NCBI RefSeq assembly: GCF_009727055.1
Contig: NC_052356.1
Coordinates: forward strand, 2,446,925 to 2,510,924
Direction of reading: 5' to 3'
DNA length: 64,000 nucleotides
From: Benincasa hispida
Taxonomy: Eukaryota; Streptophyta; Magnoliopsida; Cucurbitales; Cucurbitaceae
Shown here: piece after piece, positions 10,501 to 20,469 of the stretch
Numbering within the stretch: the first letter of the stretch is position 1
Layout of the letters: the number at the start of each line of letters is the position of its first letter
Position numbers and translations under genes: made by a program
Notes under the pieces: generated by a model
Told to the model about the DNA's origin: nothing
The model's input: only the letters and a program-made list of their open reading frames with translations
The model's database searches: none

Positions 10501-13500
10501 AAGCAGCGGAGTCTATTGACTACATCGGTGTATTATTCATTGCCCTAGACCCGTCTTCCTCGAGACGTATTTCAAAGCAAACCTACATTAGGGACGGTAT
10601 TGGACGGGTTCCTAGTATATGACTTCATACTGTATCAAACTTAGAGTTCAGTCCAACAAGGAAGTCGTATACATGGTCGGTTTCCTCAGACTGATAATGC
10701 AAGACTCCTCCACATGGACAATTCCAGATCATCTCACGACATAAATTCATTTCTTGCCAGAGAAGTGACAGTTTATTGATGCTGTAACATCCATTGCCCC
10801 TTGCTTACACTCATGGACTTGCTTGCGTAAGGTATATAACCGGGAAACGTTCCGTCTTTTGGAGTAAAGCTTTTGAACTGCCTCCCAAATGTCTCGAGCA
10901 GTGGCTGCATATAGTAAGGGTTTCCCAATCTTAGACTCCATACTCCCTACCAAAATAGACCGTAGTAGTGAGTCTTCTCCCTTCCAAATTCGTTCTTGGG
11001 GGTCGCCTGGTCTTGGCTTTGGTATCTCACCCGTCAGATACCCAAATTTGTGACGACCCTCAAGAGCCATTTTAATGGATTTAGGACCAGGAAAAATAAT
11101 TATCACCATTTAACTTTTTTCCTACAATAAAGCTAGAAGAGTTTCCTATTGCTCTAGAGAATAAATTTGAAGATAAGGCAGGGAAAGAGGTTACCGAATT
11201 TCCAGAGTAAATCAGTTGATTCGGGTTTAGATCTGGTTGGGCATTGGATGTCGATCCAAGTGCTTCCCCAATGGCAACTATCTGCTGCTTGATCTGGAGT
11301 TGTAACTGAGTAAACTGGTCTTGAATTATACTCCCTCGATCCCGATGGTGAGACGATGATTCCCCACCTTCGAACCCACCAATGATCGGCGATGACTGTC
11401 CCAAACTACTATTCGCATCCGGCTGGAACAGAGCATTTCGGTTGATGAAGTGGCAGCCACTAGTTGGATCAATTCTCGGTTGATTCGGCTGATGAGACTT
11501 GCTGCGGCTCGGACCAACTCCAGTGTTATCGAAGGTGGCGTCGGTTAGCGATCCTCGGTTTGGCAGCGACTGAGAGGGACCAACGACAATGGAGTGAGAG
11601 ATCCCAATACCTGATGGATTTGTGCCGACTGGTTGCATTGGCTGGAACTTGCCAGAAAGCACCCCTCGACTGGACCGCACAGGAGGGATGGCACCGGTCT
11701 GGAGCTGCGTGACCTGGAAGGCCTGGCTGAAGCTGCGTCGGACTCGAACTATGTGGTGCAGAAGGGATTGGCTGGAACTGCTGCAATGTGCCGATCGTCT
11801 GGAATTGGCTGCTTGGATGATCTGCTACACCGATCAGCGGCGCTGTGGTCACGTTGTCACGAAGCTGATCGGCTCTGGTCAGCTGATTGTATCATTGAAG
11901 GTGTGGAAGGATGGATTGTAAATACCGATCGATGGCATTTTGGATAACAATGGCTATATCTGTGCCATTGGTTTCACCTACTGGTAATTGAGATTTCCTC
12001 AATGGTGGCCAGAGTTTCGCCTCCATGCTCTGATACTATGATGAAAAGGATAGAGTAGAGATAGAAAAAATAACACACACAAAGTTTACGTGGAAAAATT
12101 CTAATAAGGGAGAAAAAAACCACGGGATAAAGGATTCTTATTAGAAACTAATTCTATGTATACACAGAGACTACCAGCTTAAATAGAAAAAAGGGAAACC
12201 CTAGGGTATAGGAAAAAAGACAAATATGCCCCAGAGTAAAAAAATCCTAATTTCAACATTTACAATTCTCATTATATTGCAATACCTTACCTAATCAGTA
12301 ATGCTTTGGACGAGCAAAACAATCGTAGTTTCTTCTTCATTTTGATTATTAAATTTTTACATAGAAAATATCCTTGAAGAAAAATTGAAGTACAAGTAGA
12401 TCCACCACAATAGTCGGATAGAATAATTCCCTATCAAAAGTGAACGTAGTCACAAGGAAAGGGTCTTGCCTTTTCTTAGTGAGCATTGCCAACCTACTAA
12501 AATGTTGCAAGGTTGAATGATTGAAAGATTTGTGTCTACAAAATATATAATTGGACAATGTGCTGGAGAAGGTTATTCTTGCATGCATCTTTAAATGGAC
12601 TTGCACACAGTCAACCTTCTAAGGTTCTCCAACAATGAGATTCCTTCTCTCCCCTCTTTCTTGCCGTTGCAGTGCTTTAGGTTAATTGTTGAATGGGCAA
12701 CAACATTTTGCCAATCATCTTCAATCATGTGAGTGACCCTTGTTATCCCTTCAGGGAATTAATAAGGGACTTGCTCGAGGTTATTTCACTCTTCAAAAGA
12801 GAGCTTTGAGTCTTAAAGTTAACTTGAGTAGGTTGGTGCTGGTTGATATTGATTGTTCCGACAACAACGGTATTCCAGGGAGTCTTTCTTATTACATTGA
12901 TTCTTTGCCACTCAAAATTTCTTGCTTTTTTCCCAGGAGGCAATTTTAAGAGTGGATGTATTGATACTGGTTTTAGAGAGAAGTCGGTGGGTTTCAAAGC
13001 TTGAAAAACTTGAGGATTTGTTGTGAGAGAGGCCAAGATGGAAGAGAGATGTTCTAGAAGGAGATAATAAGCCTTAAGAGAGTCGGAACTACCACAATTT
13101 AATGGAGTCAATCTAGATGAATGGATTTACCGAGAGCTTCTTCTGAAGAAGGGAAGTGGCTGCCGTCTAGATTTTGTTTTTGTCTCTGTAAATGGTTGAG
13201 ATTTGATTGCTGTTTTAAGTTTCCTAGGGTTGCCTTTTCCTTTCGATTTTGGTTCAGAGTTTTGCATTTTTGTTTGTGCTTTGTAATCTGTTGGTACTCT
13301 TTTGAAATGGAAGTTTCTGTTTCTTTTCTTTCTTTCTTTTTTTTCTTTTTTTGATAGGAGCAATGAAAGTTTCTGTTTCAATTTTTGGAAGGAAAAAAAC
13401 CACATCCTAGCTGGGGAATGAGTCTCATTCTTTAAACGGGAACAAAAATTTCATTGATATAATGAATAGAGACAACGGTCTAAAATACAAGATTTTCAAA

Positions 13501-15507
13501 TAGAAGACAAATATTGGAGACAAACTCAACTATTGAAGAACGCAGGCCAAAAAGAAGAAAGCCTTCAACTAAGAAGCACAAAAGACTTAAAGAGGGAGCT
13601 CCTTAGAGACACATCGAATCAGAACAAACCAAGCCAAACAAAGAGAAACATCAAACCAAAAAAATTGACAAGATTGCCGCAAAAGACCAAAAAACTCTGA
13701 AAAAGCCCTTGTGAGAGGAAAAGGAGACCCCAAGCCAAATGAGACTTTAAAACCTCTAATAGAAAGAAAAAAAAAAAAAAAAAAAGACCTCGAACAACCC
13801 ATCAAAGTGCGAATAGCTCTGAACGAACAAGGCGAGCGCCATTAAACTTCAACTCTCAGAGAACTAGAAGGAATTGCCTGCAACTGAAGACCACAAACCG
13901 TAACCAAAATAGTGAATTTGTTAGGAATCAAAGCAGAAGGCATTGGAGAAACTACAACATAAGGCTCTGAACTAAGTGAGCCAATTTCCTCACTTGCAAA
14001 AATATGATTTTTATGCTTCTGCAAAAATATCCTCTGATAGCAGTTCCCGTTGTACTGATTCCTCCGTAGGAACTTCTACTTCTTCACTGTTCACACTTAC
14101 CAATGATTCCCCATCGTCTTTGAAAAAGAAAAAACTCTTTAGGAGAAGGGAGGTTGGCTACCTTTTTTATATACTGAACATCTGATTTAGGAAGAAAGAT
14201 AATAGATTGCTTAAAGGACTGTTAGGATCCAAAGACTAATGAAGCTTAAAAGTGCCTGGATGGGTTTTGAAAATTAACCATATAATTTTAATTCCTCTAT
14301 TGCAACCTTGGTGGATAATTTTTGTAGTGAACAGCATACTACATTTGGTGGGTTTTCAAGCCTTAAGAAATTCTTTTGTAATTATAGATTTCTCATGATA
14401 ACTAAAGAATGGAACGCTTTGATGGTTTAGTTTGTGTGTTCCTTTCTACACCCGGTCCCTAGGTGGTTGGCCTTCCTTTTATGTTTTATAATACATTTCC
14501 TTGTTTCTTACAAAAATATAAAAAAGAAAGTTTAGTTTCTTTATGCCTGATAAATTTTCATTTGTTACTAGGGATATTGTTGTGCAGTTTAATGCTGACG
14601 TAGCTGATGGAATGCCTTGGAAGTTTATTCCAACCCAGAGAGAGGTGTTTCCTTTTACAACTGCAATTGCATAACTCACATACACACAAGTTCTGCACAA
14701 AAACGTCTTAATCCTGATACATCTGCTTGGGTGCTTGTGTGCATGCATTTGTATTCTAACGTCATTCATCTGTTGTTCTTATCTTCTGGCACCTTAATTC
14801 GTGAACAAAAAACAGTAAGGCAGAAATACGCACGCTCCACAAGGAAAAAAGTTTTTCAATGGAGTAAAAACTAACTTCAAGTGTTGTCATAGGTAAGGGT
14901 AAAACCTGGAGAAAGTGCACTTGCATTCTATACTGCTGAAAATAGAAGTTCAACTCCAATTACTGGTGTGTCTACGTACAATGTTACACCTATGAAGGTA
15001 ACTAGTTCCCTACATTCGAATACTGTCAGATAAAATTGGAATGATGCAGAGTTTTGAGTCCACAAGAAATTGGAGAATTCTTAGTCATAAGCATTAGCTC
15101 TTAAAAATTTTCTGGCTGAATTCTCATTGAGATAATAATTATTCTAAAGTTTTGAGGCTGTCAGAATATAGACGTGTGTCCTTTTCTGTTTAAAAACTCA
15201 TCAAATCATAAAGAAGATTGAGACTTTCTTTTGCACTTGAACTTTGTTCCAGGCTGCAATCTACTTCAATAAAATACAATGCTTTTGCTTCGAGGAGCAA
15301 CGTCTCCTTCCCGGGGAGCAGATCGACATGCCTGTAAGTGTATAATTCACTTTTCTGGTTGTGAGTTTCTAGGGAAATCATATGATCCATGACTTGATTC
15401 TGCAGGTGTTCTTCTACATTGATCCCGAGTTTGAAACTGATCCAAAAATGGACGGCATTAACAATTTGATTCTATCGTACACTTTTTTCAAGGTCTCAGA
15501 AGAATAG
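4529..15507 (+). CDS. COX11: Cytochrome c oxidase assembly protein COX11, eight coding exons
   Basis: Exons: 4529-4600, 4782-4933, 5885-6242, 6324-6376, 14572-14644, 14893-14997, 15253-15333 and 15406-15507 (TAG). All introns are GT-AG and phases match, giving 331 residues. COX11 delivers copper to the CuB site of subunit 1 of cytochrome c oxidase at the mitochondrial inner membrane. Residues 1-150 are a poorly conserved N-terminus, presumably targeting. Residues 155-177 are the single membrane segment ([14 protein letters not shown]...). FCQATGYGG holds the conserved Cys181. The C-terminal domain includes [31 protein letters not shown], the copper motif CFCF (Cys280, Cys282) and the family's usual end FFKVSEE. 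Exon 4 to exon 5 spans an 8.2-kb intron with a copia insertion. The start may instead be Met5 (4541). Plant COX11 proteins are typically somewhat shorter, so the N-terminus is the least certain part. Confidence 0.92.
6536..6806. repeat. Diverged tandem duplication in COX11 intron 4
   Basis: A segment of about 130-140 bp beginning TTAGATATGCAGTTGCAAGC (6538) is repeated from about 6674 as TTAGATACGCAGTTGCAAGC. Both copies share the words AAAGTTAAGAAGCTGATGGA and AGTAAATGAAATRAGATTTT. It lies just upstream of the copia insertion. No coding potential. Confidence 0.8.
6807..6811. repeat. Target-site duplication TTTAC, left copy
   Basis: TTTAC abuts the left LTR of the intronic copia element and is repeated exactly at 12258-12262 after the right LTR. 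A 5-bp duplication is the normal product of copia integrase, so the element boundaries are secure. Confidence 0.9.
6812..7030 (-). repeat. Intronic copia 3' LTR
   Basis: 219 bp. In element orientation it starts TGTTGAAATTAAGG and ends CATCC, where the 5' LTR ends CATCA, so the terminal A has mutated. It pairs with 12039-12257. The polypurine tract lies directly inside it. Confidence 0.92.
7031..7047 (-). promoter_or_regulatory. Polypurine tract of the intronic copia
   Basis: Plus-strand CTTCCCCTCAAGTTGGG reads CCCAACTTGAGGGGAAG on the element strand. The purine run abuts the 3' LTR, where it would prime second-strand synthesis. Confidence 0.85.
7057..8434 (-). pseudogene. Intronic copia reverse transcriptase and RNase H, broken
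   Basis: The 8434-8000 piece carries [53 protein letters not shown] (RT catalytic Asp) and [19 protein letters not shown]. The YVDD motif reads through at about 7975-7998, in another frame. The 7878-7438 piece has the connection region KPVDTPME and the RNase H start [10 protein letters not shown]. The 7419-7057 piece has [22 protein letters not shown] and [11 protein letters not shown]. The whole is a standard copia pol 3' half split by at least three frame breaks. Confidence 0.93.
8435..9841 (-). pseudogene. Intronic copia integrase and RT N-terminal region, broken
   Basis: The 9314-8946 piece reads [17 protein letters not shown] (an altered AERKNRHLLEV motif), then [18 protein letters not shown] and FGCIVFIH, the C-terminal part of copia integrase. 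Bases 9315-9841 hold the integrase core (DDE region) and N-terminal domain in broken frames. Bases 8435-8945 hold the variable linker and RT N-terminus without a usable frame. Confidence 0.8.
9842..10270 (-). pseudogene. Intronic copia aspartic protease and pre-integrase region
   Basis: An open 142-codon piece begins just after gag and contains [13 protein letters not shown], the copia protease active site (DSG), then [19 protein letters not shown], the usual region before the integrase zinc finger. It ends before the HHCC finger, where the frame breaks. In live elements the protease cleaves the Gag-Pol polyprotein. Confidence 0.92.
10224..12026 (-). pseudogene. Intronic copia gag, broken
   Basis: The gag Met is at 12026, directly after the primer site ([11 protein letters not shown]). 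The 11680-11081 piece is a low-complexity Ser/Pro/Gln N-terminus ending [12 protein letters not shown]. The 11109-10747 piece carries [36 protein letters not shown] and [13 protein letters not shown], the UBN2-type gag core. The 10451-10224 piece has the zinc knuckle [14 protein letters not shown], one residue off the strict CX2CX4HX4C spacing. Stops and shifts occur around 11940, 11090 and 10500-10740. Confidence 0.88.
12027..12038 (-). promoter_or_regulatory. Primer-binding site (initiator Met tRNA), intronic copia
   Basis: On the element strand it reads TAGTATCAGAGC, one mismatch from the standard TGGTATCAGAGC complement of the 3' end of plant initiator-Met tRNA. It abuts the 5' LTR. Confidence 0.88.
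12039..12257 (-). repeat. Intronic copia 5' LTR
   Basis: 219 bp. It reads TGTTGAAATTAGG to CATCA on the element strand and has the same length as the 3' LTR. The right flank TTTAC (12258-12262) is the second target-site copy. Confidence 0.92.
12263..14571. other. Remainder of COX11 intron 4, no gene seen
   Basis: No exon-like open sequence with family similarity. A 122-codon - strand frame at 13111-12743 is unrecognised. Bases about 13690-13870 share words with about 27455-27530 (CCCTTGTRAGAGG, GGACCCCAAG, GAGAACTAGAA), so they are part of a dispersed repeat. Poly-T (13335-13351) and poly-A (13766-13785) runs are present. The intron ends TGTTACTAG at 14571. Confidence 0.7.
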
Positions 15508-16047
15508 GTGATGAACAGAGTGGTGGGTTAATTTATAGATGGATTACAGGTCCAGAGATCCAAATTTTTGCCATTGATGGAGAATTGTCCAAGAAAATCA
15601 TTTTCAGAAAGCTACTTGTTTTCTTTCTGTAATTATATTTGAGATTGAGATTCTATCATATGCCATGACCTTAGATTAGGGAAATAATAGGAATTTGAGT
15701 TTGAGATATGTGCGGGACTGATTTTGGGTATTACAAAAATCTGTACTGTGGGACTCAGCTGCTCACCAGGGATATTGCTTGATGATTGTCCATTACATTT
15801 TCATGAAGTAATCATCATAATAATTTTAAAGTGATTATCAATTTTATTCATATTTGAGTTTATTTTCAATTAGATATCTATCCTTTATAATTATCAATTT
15901 ACTTTCTATGATTTGCAATTTTGGTAATAAACAAGGACCCGAGTGAGTGTGCGCTTTCAGATGGGACTATTTTTTGTAGTTTGTGTTGAGGTTGGTGTTT
16001 TATTGTGGAATAACAAAGGAGTGGATAGGGACCTAAGTGAGGTTTCA
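15508..16047 (+). other. COX11 3' UTR and downstream spacer
   Basis: No coding signal follows the TAG. AT-rich sequence with an AATAAA word near 15932 that could serve polyadenylation. The true 3' end cannot be set from sequence alone. It ends at the next copia element. Confidence 0.5.
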
Positions 16048-17808
16048 TGTTGGGTTTTATGTCCTAAAAACTCGCAGTTTGTAAGATTAAACATTTTCTA
16101 TAATCAATATACTTGTTATTGATTTCATAAATTGTACGAAAGTCTAAATCCAATAAGCTAAGACTCATGACTATTGTATTAGTACTTAAACTTTATGTGG
16201 AGACATAAGAGTAGGGTCAGGTTCGAGTAAATAGTCTAAATGATCTATGGTACATGAATAAGGTTGGATACCTTATTCTGGTAACACCATTGGATGCGGC
16301 CTACTTTATAGTTGTTAGAAAGAGTTATAAAGTGCTACATACGACGTGATCTTAATTCGTACATGTTATGACATGAGGAGTGGGGGCATTCTATGCAATG
16401 AGTTTGCATAAGATCAAGACCAAGAAATAAGCCACTCTTACTTTATAACACTGGTTAACTCGATCTTAATCTTGAGCTAGCTATGAAGTCCTGTCTGCAA
16501 ACGGTAAGAGTAGTCCAACAACACTACTCAATAAGCTTGTCATTTTGGGATAAGACCAGATGAATAGTTAGGTACATAGTCTTGCAAGATGGAATTCACT
16601 CCTACCCGATTTAGGGATAGGAGAAATGTTGTTCTCTCAAGTACTGAATCCAAGTCTTGAACAAGGGACTCACACTCTCACTGGGTTGAAAGAGTTTGGT
16701 TTAGTGATTGGATCACAAACCAGTAAGGAATTGAAGAATAAGACGTAATCTCGGGGGTAAAATAGATATTTGACCCAACCGTTATTACGAACAACCTGTG
16801 AAGAGTCGACTTGTTGATTATGGTTAAATCATGTGGACATAATATATCTACAGTTAGTGGAGTGCAACTATGAGCTTTAGTCGAGTAACCCATTAGTTAA
16901 CGAATGAAGATTAATTTGGTCTAATGAGTTTAGCCAATTAATCTCGAATCGTTGGAGCCCATGATTTGTAAGTCCGCGAGATCCCCTACTAGCTCATAAC
17001 GGACTAGCTCTAGAATAAGTTAATTTGAAATGTTCAAATTATAATTTAGGGAATTAGTAATTATATTAGATATAATTACGTGTTTAATTTGAAAATTAAA
17101 TGGAATAGGAGAATTTATATATATATTTAAATATGATTTAAATATATAAAGATTGATATGTGTTCAAATTAATTTAATATTTGATATTAAATTAATCAAG
17201 TTTAATTTAATAATTAATTTATGAAATTAATTAAAATTTTCATTTTTAAAATCAAAATAGAGTTTATAAAATCAAATTTTGATTTTTGAGATAAAATTTG
17301 AAAAAGGAAAAGAAAACAAAACACTTATAATGGAAAATGAGATTTTCCATTATCCATCTTTGAAGTAGCTCACACATATTGCATCTTATTGTCTTTGTCT
17401 TCTCCAAGCATAAGCTGCAATTCATGCAACTCACTCCTTTGCATGTTAATGAGATTGGAGTGAAAATCAGACATGCAATCTATAGAGAATTTTAGAGAAA
17501 ACTCGAGTTGAAGAATGGGTTCTTCAACAAGGTTGCTGCAGTGAGCTTTTCTCCTTCATCCCTTGATTCAAGCTTGTTTTGAGTCCCACAACTCAATCTA
17601 GAGTACTAAGAGAATAGTGAGGAAGATCTTGAGGTGGTCTACAACAAAATTTGGAGAAGATAGCAGTTGATGAAGTAGCTTTGAAAAAGTTCTATTGTCT
17701 TGAAACTCATTTGTTTATGCAAAAGCATGCTTTATATTTTGCCAAAATTAGTGAACTTGAGTGCTTAGATGATACTTGTGCTTCCGTTGCTGTTGATACA
17801 ATCCTACA
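16048..17808 (+). repeat. 5' LTR of the 16-27 kb copia
   Basis: Starts TGTTGGGTTTTATGTCC and ends ATACAATCCTACA, immediately before AT and the primer site. It aligns along its length with 25375-27174. Relative to that copy it lacks a stretch near 16450. LTRs at 57557 (+), 50939-53874 (-) and 60782-62689 (-) share conserved blocks such as TAGTTAACGAATG or ATATATCTACAG. Confidence 0.92.
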
Positions 17809-17810
17809 AT

Positions 17811-17822
17811 TGGTATCAGAGC
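17811..17822 (+). promoter_or_regulatory. Primer-binding site (initiator Met tRNA)
   Basis: TGGTATCAGAGC, an exact complement of the plant initiator-Met tRNA 3' end, two bases after the 5' LTR. Confidence 0.95.
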
Positions 17823-20232
17823 ATCAAATAAGCATTCAATTTGATTTAATTTTGGTTTGGTGGGTGTTTTATATGAGAAATATGAAACTGGTGCACTGAT
17901 ATGATTTTCTGAGTTTTGGCTGTTTAATTCTCTTTAATTTCTCATTTAAATTTGTAATTGGCTCTTGCTTGATGAGCTTTAATGTGTTCCCAAGAGTCTG
18001 TAATTTATTTGGAGTCATTAAAGTTGAAATTAAACTATAAATCGAAGAAACAAGCGAAGAAGCCGAGTTGCAGTTCCAGAAAATCAGCCTCTATTCTTAT
18101 CGTCGTTGAGCTTTAGCAGCTAAACGATCATTTAGCTTCGTGCGTTAGACGATGTGAAGAAAAGCTAAGCGATCGTGTAGCTTTGGGCATTGATCGTTGA
18201 GGTATTCTGCGCTAAACGATCGTGTACCTGCTGGAGCTAAGCAATGTGTTGTATTGCTATACGATGGCACTACATGATTGTGTAGCTTCGGGTGGGAGCT
18301 AAACGATGCAATGAAGAGCTATACGATAGCCCTGAGCGATCGCTTACCATGATCGTGTATCTTTGATCAGGAGCTAAACGATGCGTTGAGTTCTATGCAA
18401 TGACATTAACCGATCGTTTACCTTTTGCACACGCTAAACGATTGGCTTCATGTGTTAGACGATGGAGCTAAGCGATCATGTAGTAAATTGTCCGTGCTAA
18501 ACGATGGACCTGCATGATAGTGTGAGACACTAAGCGATCGTGTAGCTTCCTTCGGCACTAGACGATGACACTATGCGATAGAAGGAAAATACTACACGAT
18601 CGTGTACCTTTGCTAAACGATCAGGTAAAATGCAAAATGATGGTCGTCATTGCTAAACGATGAGACTTAGCGAGATGTTGAACATGTGCAAGAGCTGTCG
18701 GTTCGACCGGTTCTTTTGTGGTCTGGTCCGGTTCAGCTTCGAATGGTTCAAACTTGGCTGGTCCAGTTCAGATGGTTTGGGTCTGGTTCAAGCTATTTGA
18801 GTTCGTTTTGGAGCGGCTCGAGCAGTTTTTGATGCTTTTTGTAATAATTAGGTTTTGTTTGCTTGTTTTTGAAAAAATTAAAAATCATATCAGTCTGTGT
18901 TTAATTATTTATGCATTTGATGTATGCTCTAACTAAATAAATCTTGTATGTGCATATAGTATGCCATTTAGATTTAAAATCTCACCATAGGAAGCATGTT
19001 ACATGCATTGAAAGTATGTTATAATTGTTATAATGTATAGTATGCATGTTAGGGTTTCTCGTATTTAATATAAATGTTATATTAAATGTTGAATGCCTCA
19101 TGTATGTTATGGACGTTTAGCATGTCTAAAGTTTTATAAGTTGTTATAAAATTGGGTTAGATATTTAAAATCCATAAACAACGGCTGCATGCTCACGTAG
19201 GTTGACCACCTGTTTTAATTGTTAAAACTTATAAAACCCGGTTACAAACTCAACCGGTATATAATCCTTTCTAAGGCTGGGGTACTTAAGTTGACGGTTT
19301 ACGAAACACCTCCTACATGGGATTATGGCCAAATAATTGAGCGTTGGTAACCGGTTTTATGAGCATACATGAGTGATGTGATGTAATAAAATGGTTTATC
19401 ACCTAGACATCATAGGTTAAAATCCAATTATAAGAGTTATACTTAGATAAACCACATAGACTTAGGGATGTTTTATTAGCCGAAAGAACCTAAGTATAAA
19501 TCTATCCAAAATAAAACACTTCAATGGGAGATTAATAATATATTTGATATTTAGTTATTAACTCTCACGTCCTCAAGAGTTCACACCGTGAGATCCATGC
19601 TCGGCTTCTTGTAGATTTTACCTCGATTGCTCCATACGAAAAGTGTTTGCATGGGTCAATTACAAGATGAATGAGGGAAGTGGTTCATAGTAAGTGGGTG
19701 AAGGAAATGTGTCAACATTGTTCTACGGTCTCCTCCATTAATTTGGACTATGAGATTCCTATGTTGCGCCTACTGTCGTTTTTATGTGACACTAGCTAGT
19801 CGTTGACCGTGGCGATCCCTATGGAGGGTTGTAACATAGGATTCGGAACAACCCATACTTCAGTAAAATGAATAGGGTTTTATAGTTCTGTCTTGGATGT
19901 TGTCTTCTATTTTGGAGGCAAATTCATACCGTCCTATAGGATCTGAAAATGGCCCACACTTACAAGAATTTCTAAGTTGTTAGTAAAGATCTTGACCAAA
20001 AACGATAACTAAACAACTATAGGAATAAGAGTTATTCCGGGGATAGTGTTTGGTCAAAATTGTTTGCTTCAGTGAAGGAGTATTTGACTGCCCCACATTA
20101 GCACATATTCTGACTCACTAAATTATCATTGCAAATAAATAATGGTTATGGGTACATTAATACTTTTTGCTAAAACTTGATTTTGGATTTAGTTACAATT
20201 TGCAACTTAGAATTTGTTTGAATTTTATCAGC
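17823..20232 (+). other. Long non-coding leader of the copia element
   Basis: About 2.4 kb between the primer site and the gag Met at 20233, with no sustained frame. It contains the first CGATCG palindrome array (about 18100-18680). Bases 19690-19733 match, on the opposite strand, the leader at about 48805-48860 (shared AGTGGGTGAAGGA and GTTCT.CGRTCTCC), so the leader is a conserved part of this element family. Leaders this long often hold packaging or translation signals; that role is inferred. Confidence 0.75.
18100..18680. repeat. CGATCG palindrome array, tract A
   Basis: Roughly 20-25 units of a degenerate palindrome near GCTAAACGATCGTGTAGC, spaced about 15-30 bp apart with unrelated spacers. 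Exact CGATCG cores include 18170-18175 and 18217-18222. Most others differ by one transition (CGATCA, TGATCG, CGATGG and similar). It begins about 280 bp after the primer site. Confidence 0.88.
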
Positions 20233-20469
20233 ATGTCGAATTCTTCTGTAATATTCGCTTCCGATGTACTTAACAGTAAAATTAAATCATCAAACAAATT
20301 ACGAACAGTTGATTATACCAAAAGAGTTTTAACAGAGGATTGTCCTCTATCTCTCAATTCATCTGAAATTATGAATTATATAGATGAGAATGCTGAATTC
20401 GAACAACAAGATAAATATGATTTACTTGTTATCGAAGCATGTTTAGTGGAAAACATAAAATCTGGATAA
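20167..20469 (+). pseudogene. Copia gag remnant, internally deleted
   Basis: Contains an N-terminus from Met 20233 (MSNSSVIFASDVLNSK...TVDYTKRVLTEDCP), then jumps at about 20365 to the region before the protease (EQQDKYDLLVIEACLVENIKSG). The gag core and zinc knuckle are missing. The frame then shifts by one base into the protease motif. Confidence 0.8.

Larger units (their letters stand above)
6812..12257 (-). mobile_element. Ty1/copia retrotransposon in COX11 intron 4, LTRs and TSD intact, coding region broken
   Basis: A 5446-bp element on the - strand with 219-bp LTRs, an initiator-Met tRNA primer site, a polypurine tract and gag, protease, integrase, RT and RNase H in copia order. Its orientation is opposite to COX11, so its own promoter and terminator signals would not truncate the sense COX11 transcript. 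The LTRs differ at roughly 9% of positions by eye, so the insertion is not recent. Many frameshifts and stops leave it non-autonomous. Confidence 0.95.

Noticed and set aside
11464..11947. Long + strand ORFs of 82-104 codons
   Set aside because: They lie antisense to the gag of the intronic copia and have no family similarity. They are shadows.
12743..13111. 122-codon - strand ORF in COX11 intron 4
   Set aside because: No recognised motif, no splice or start context, and inside a repeat-bearing intron. Noted in the intron entry only.
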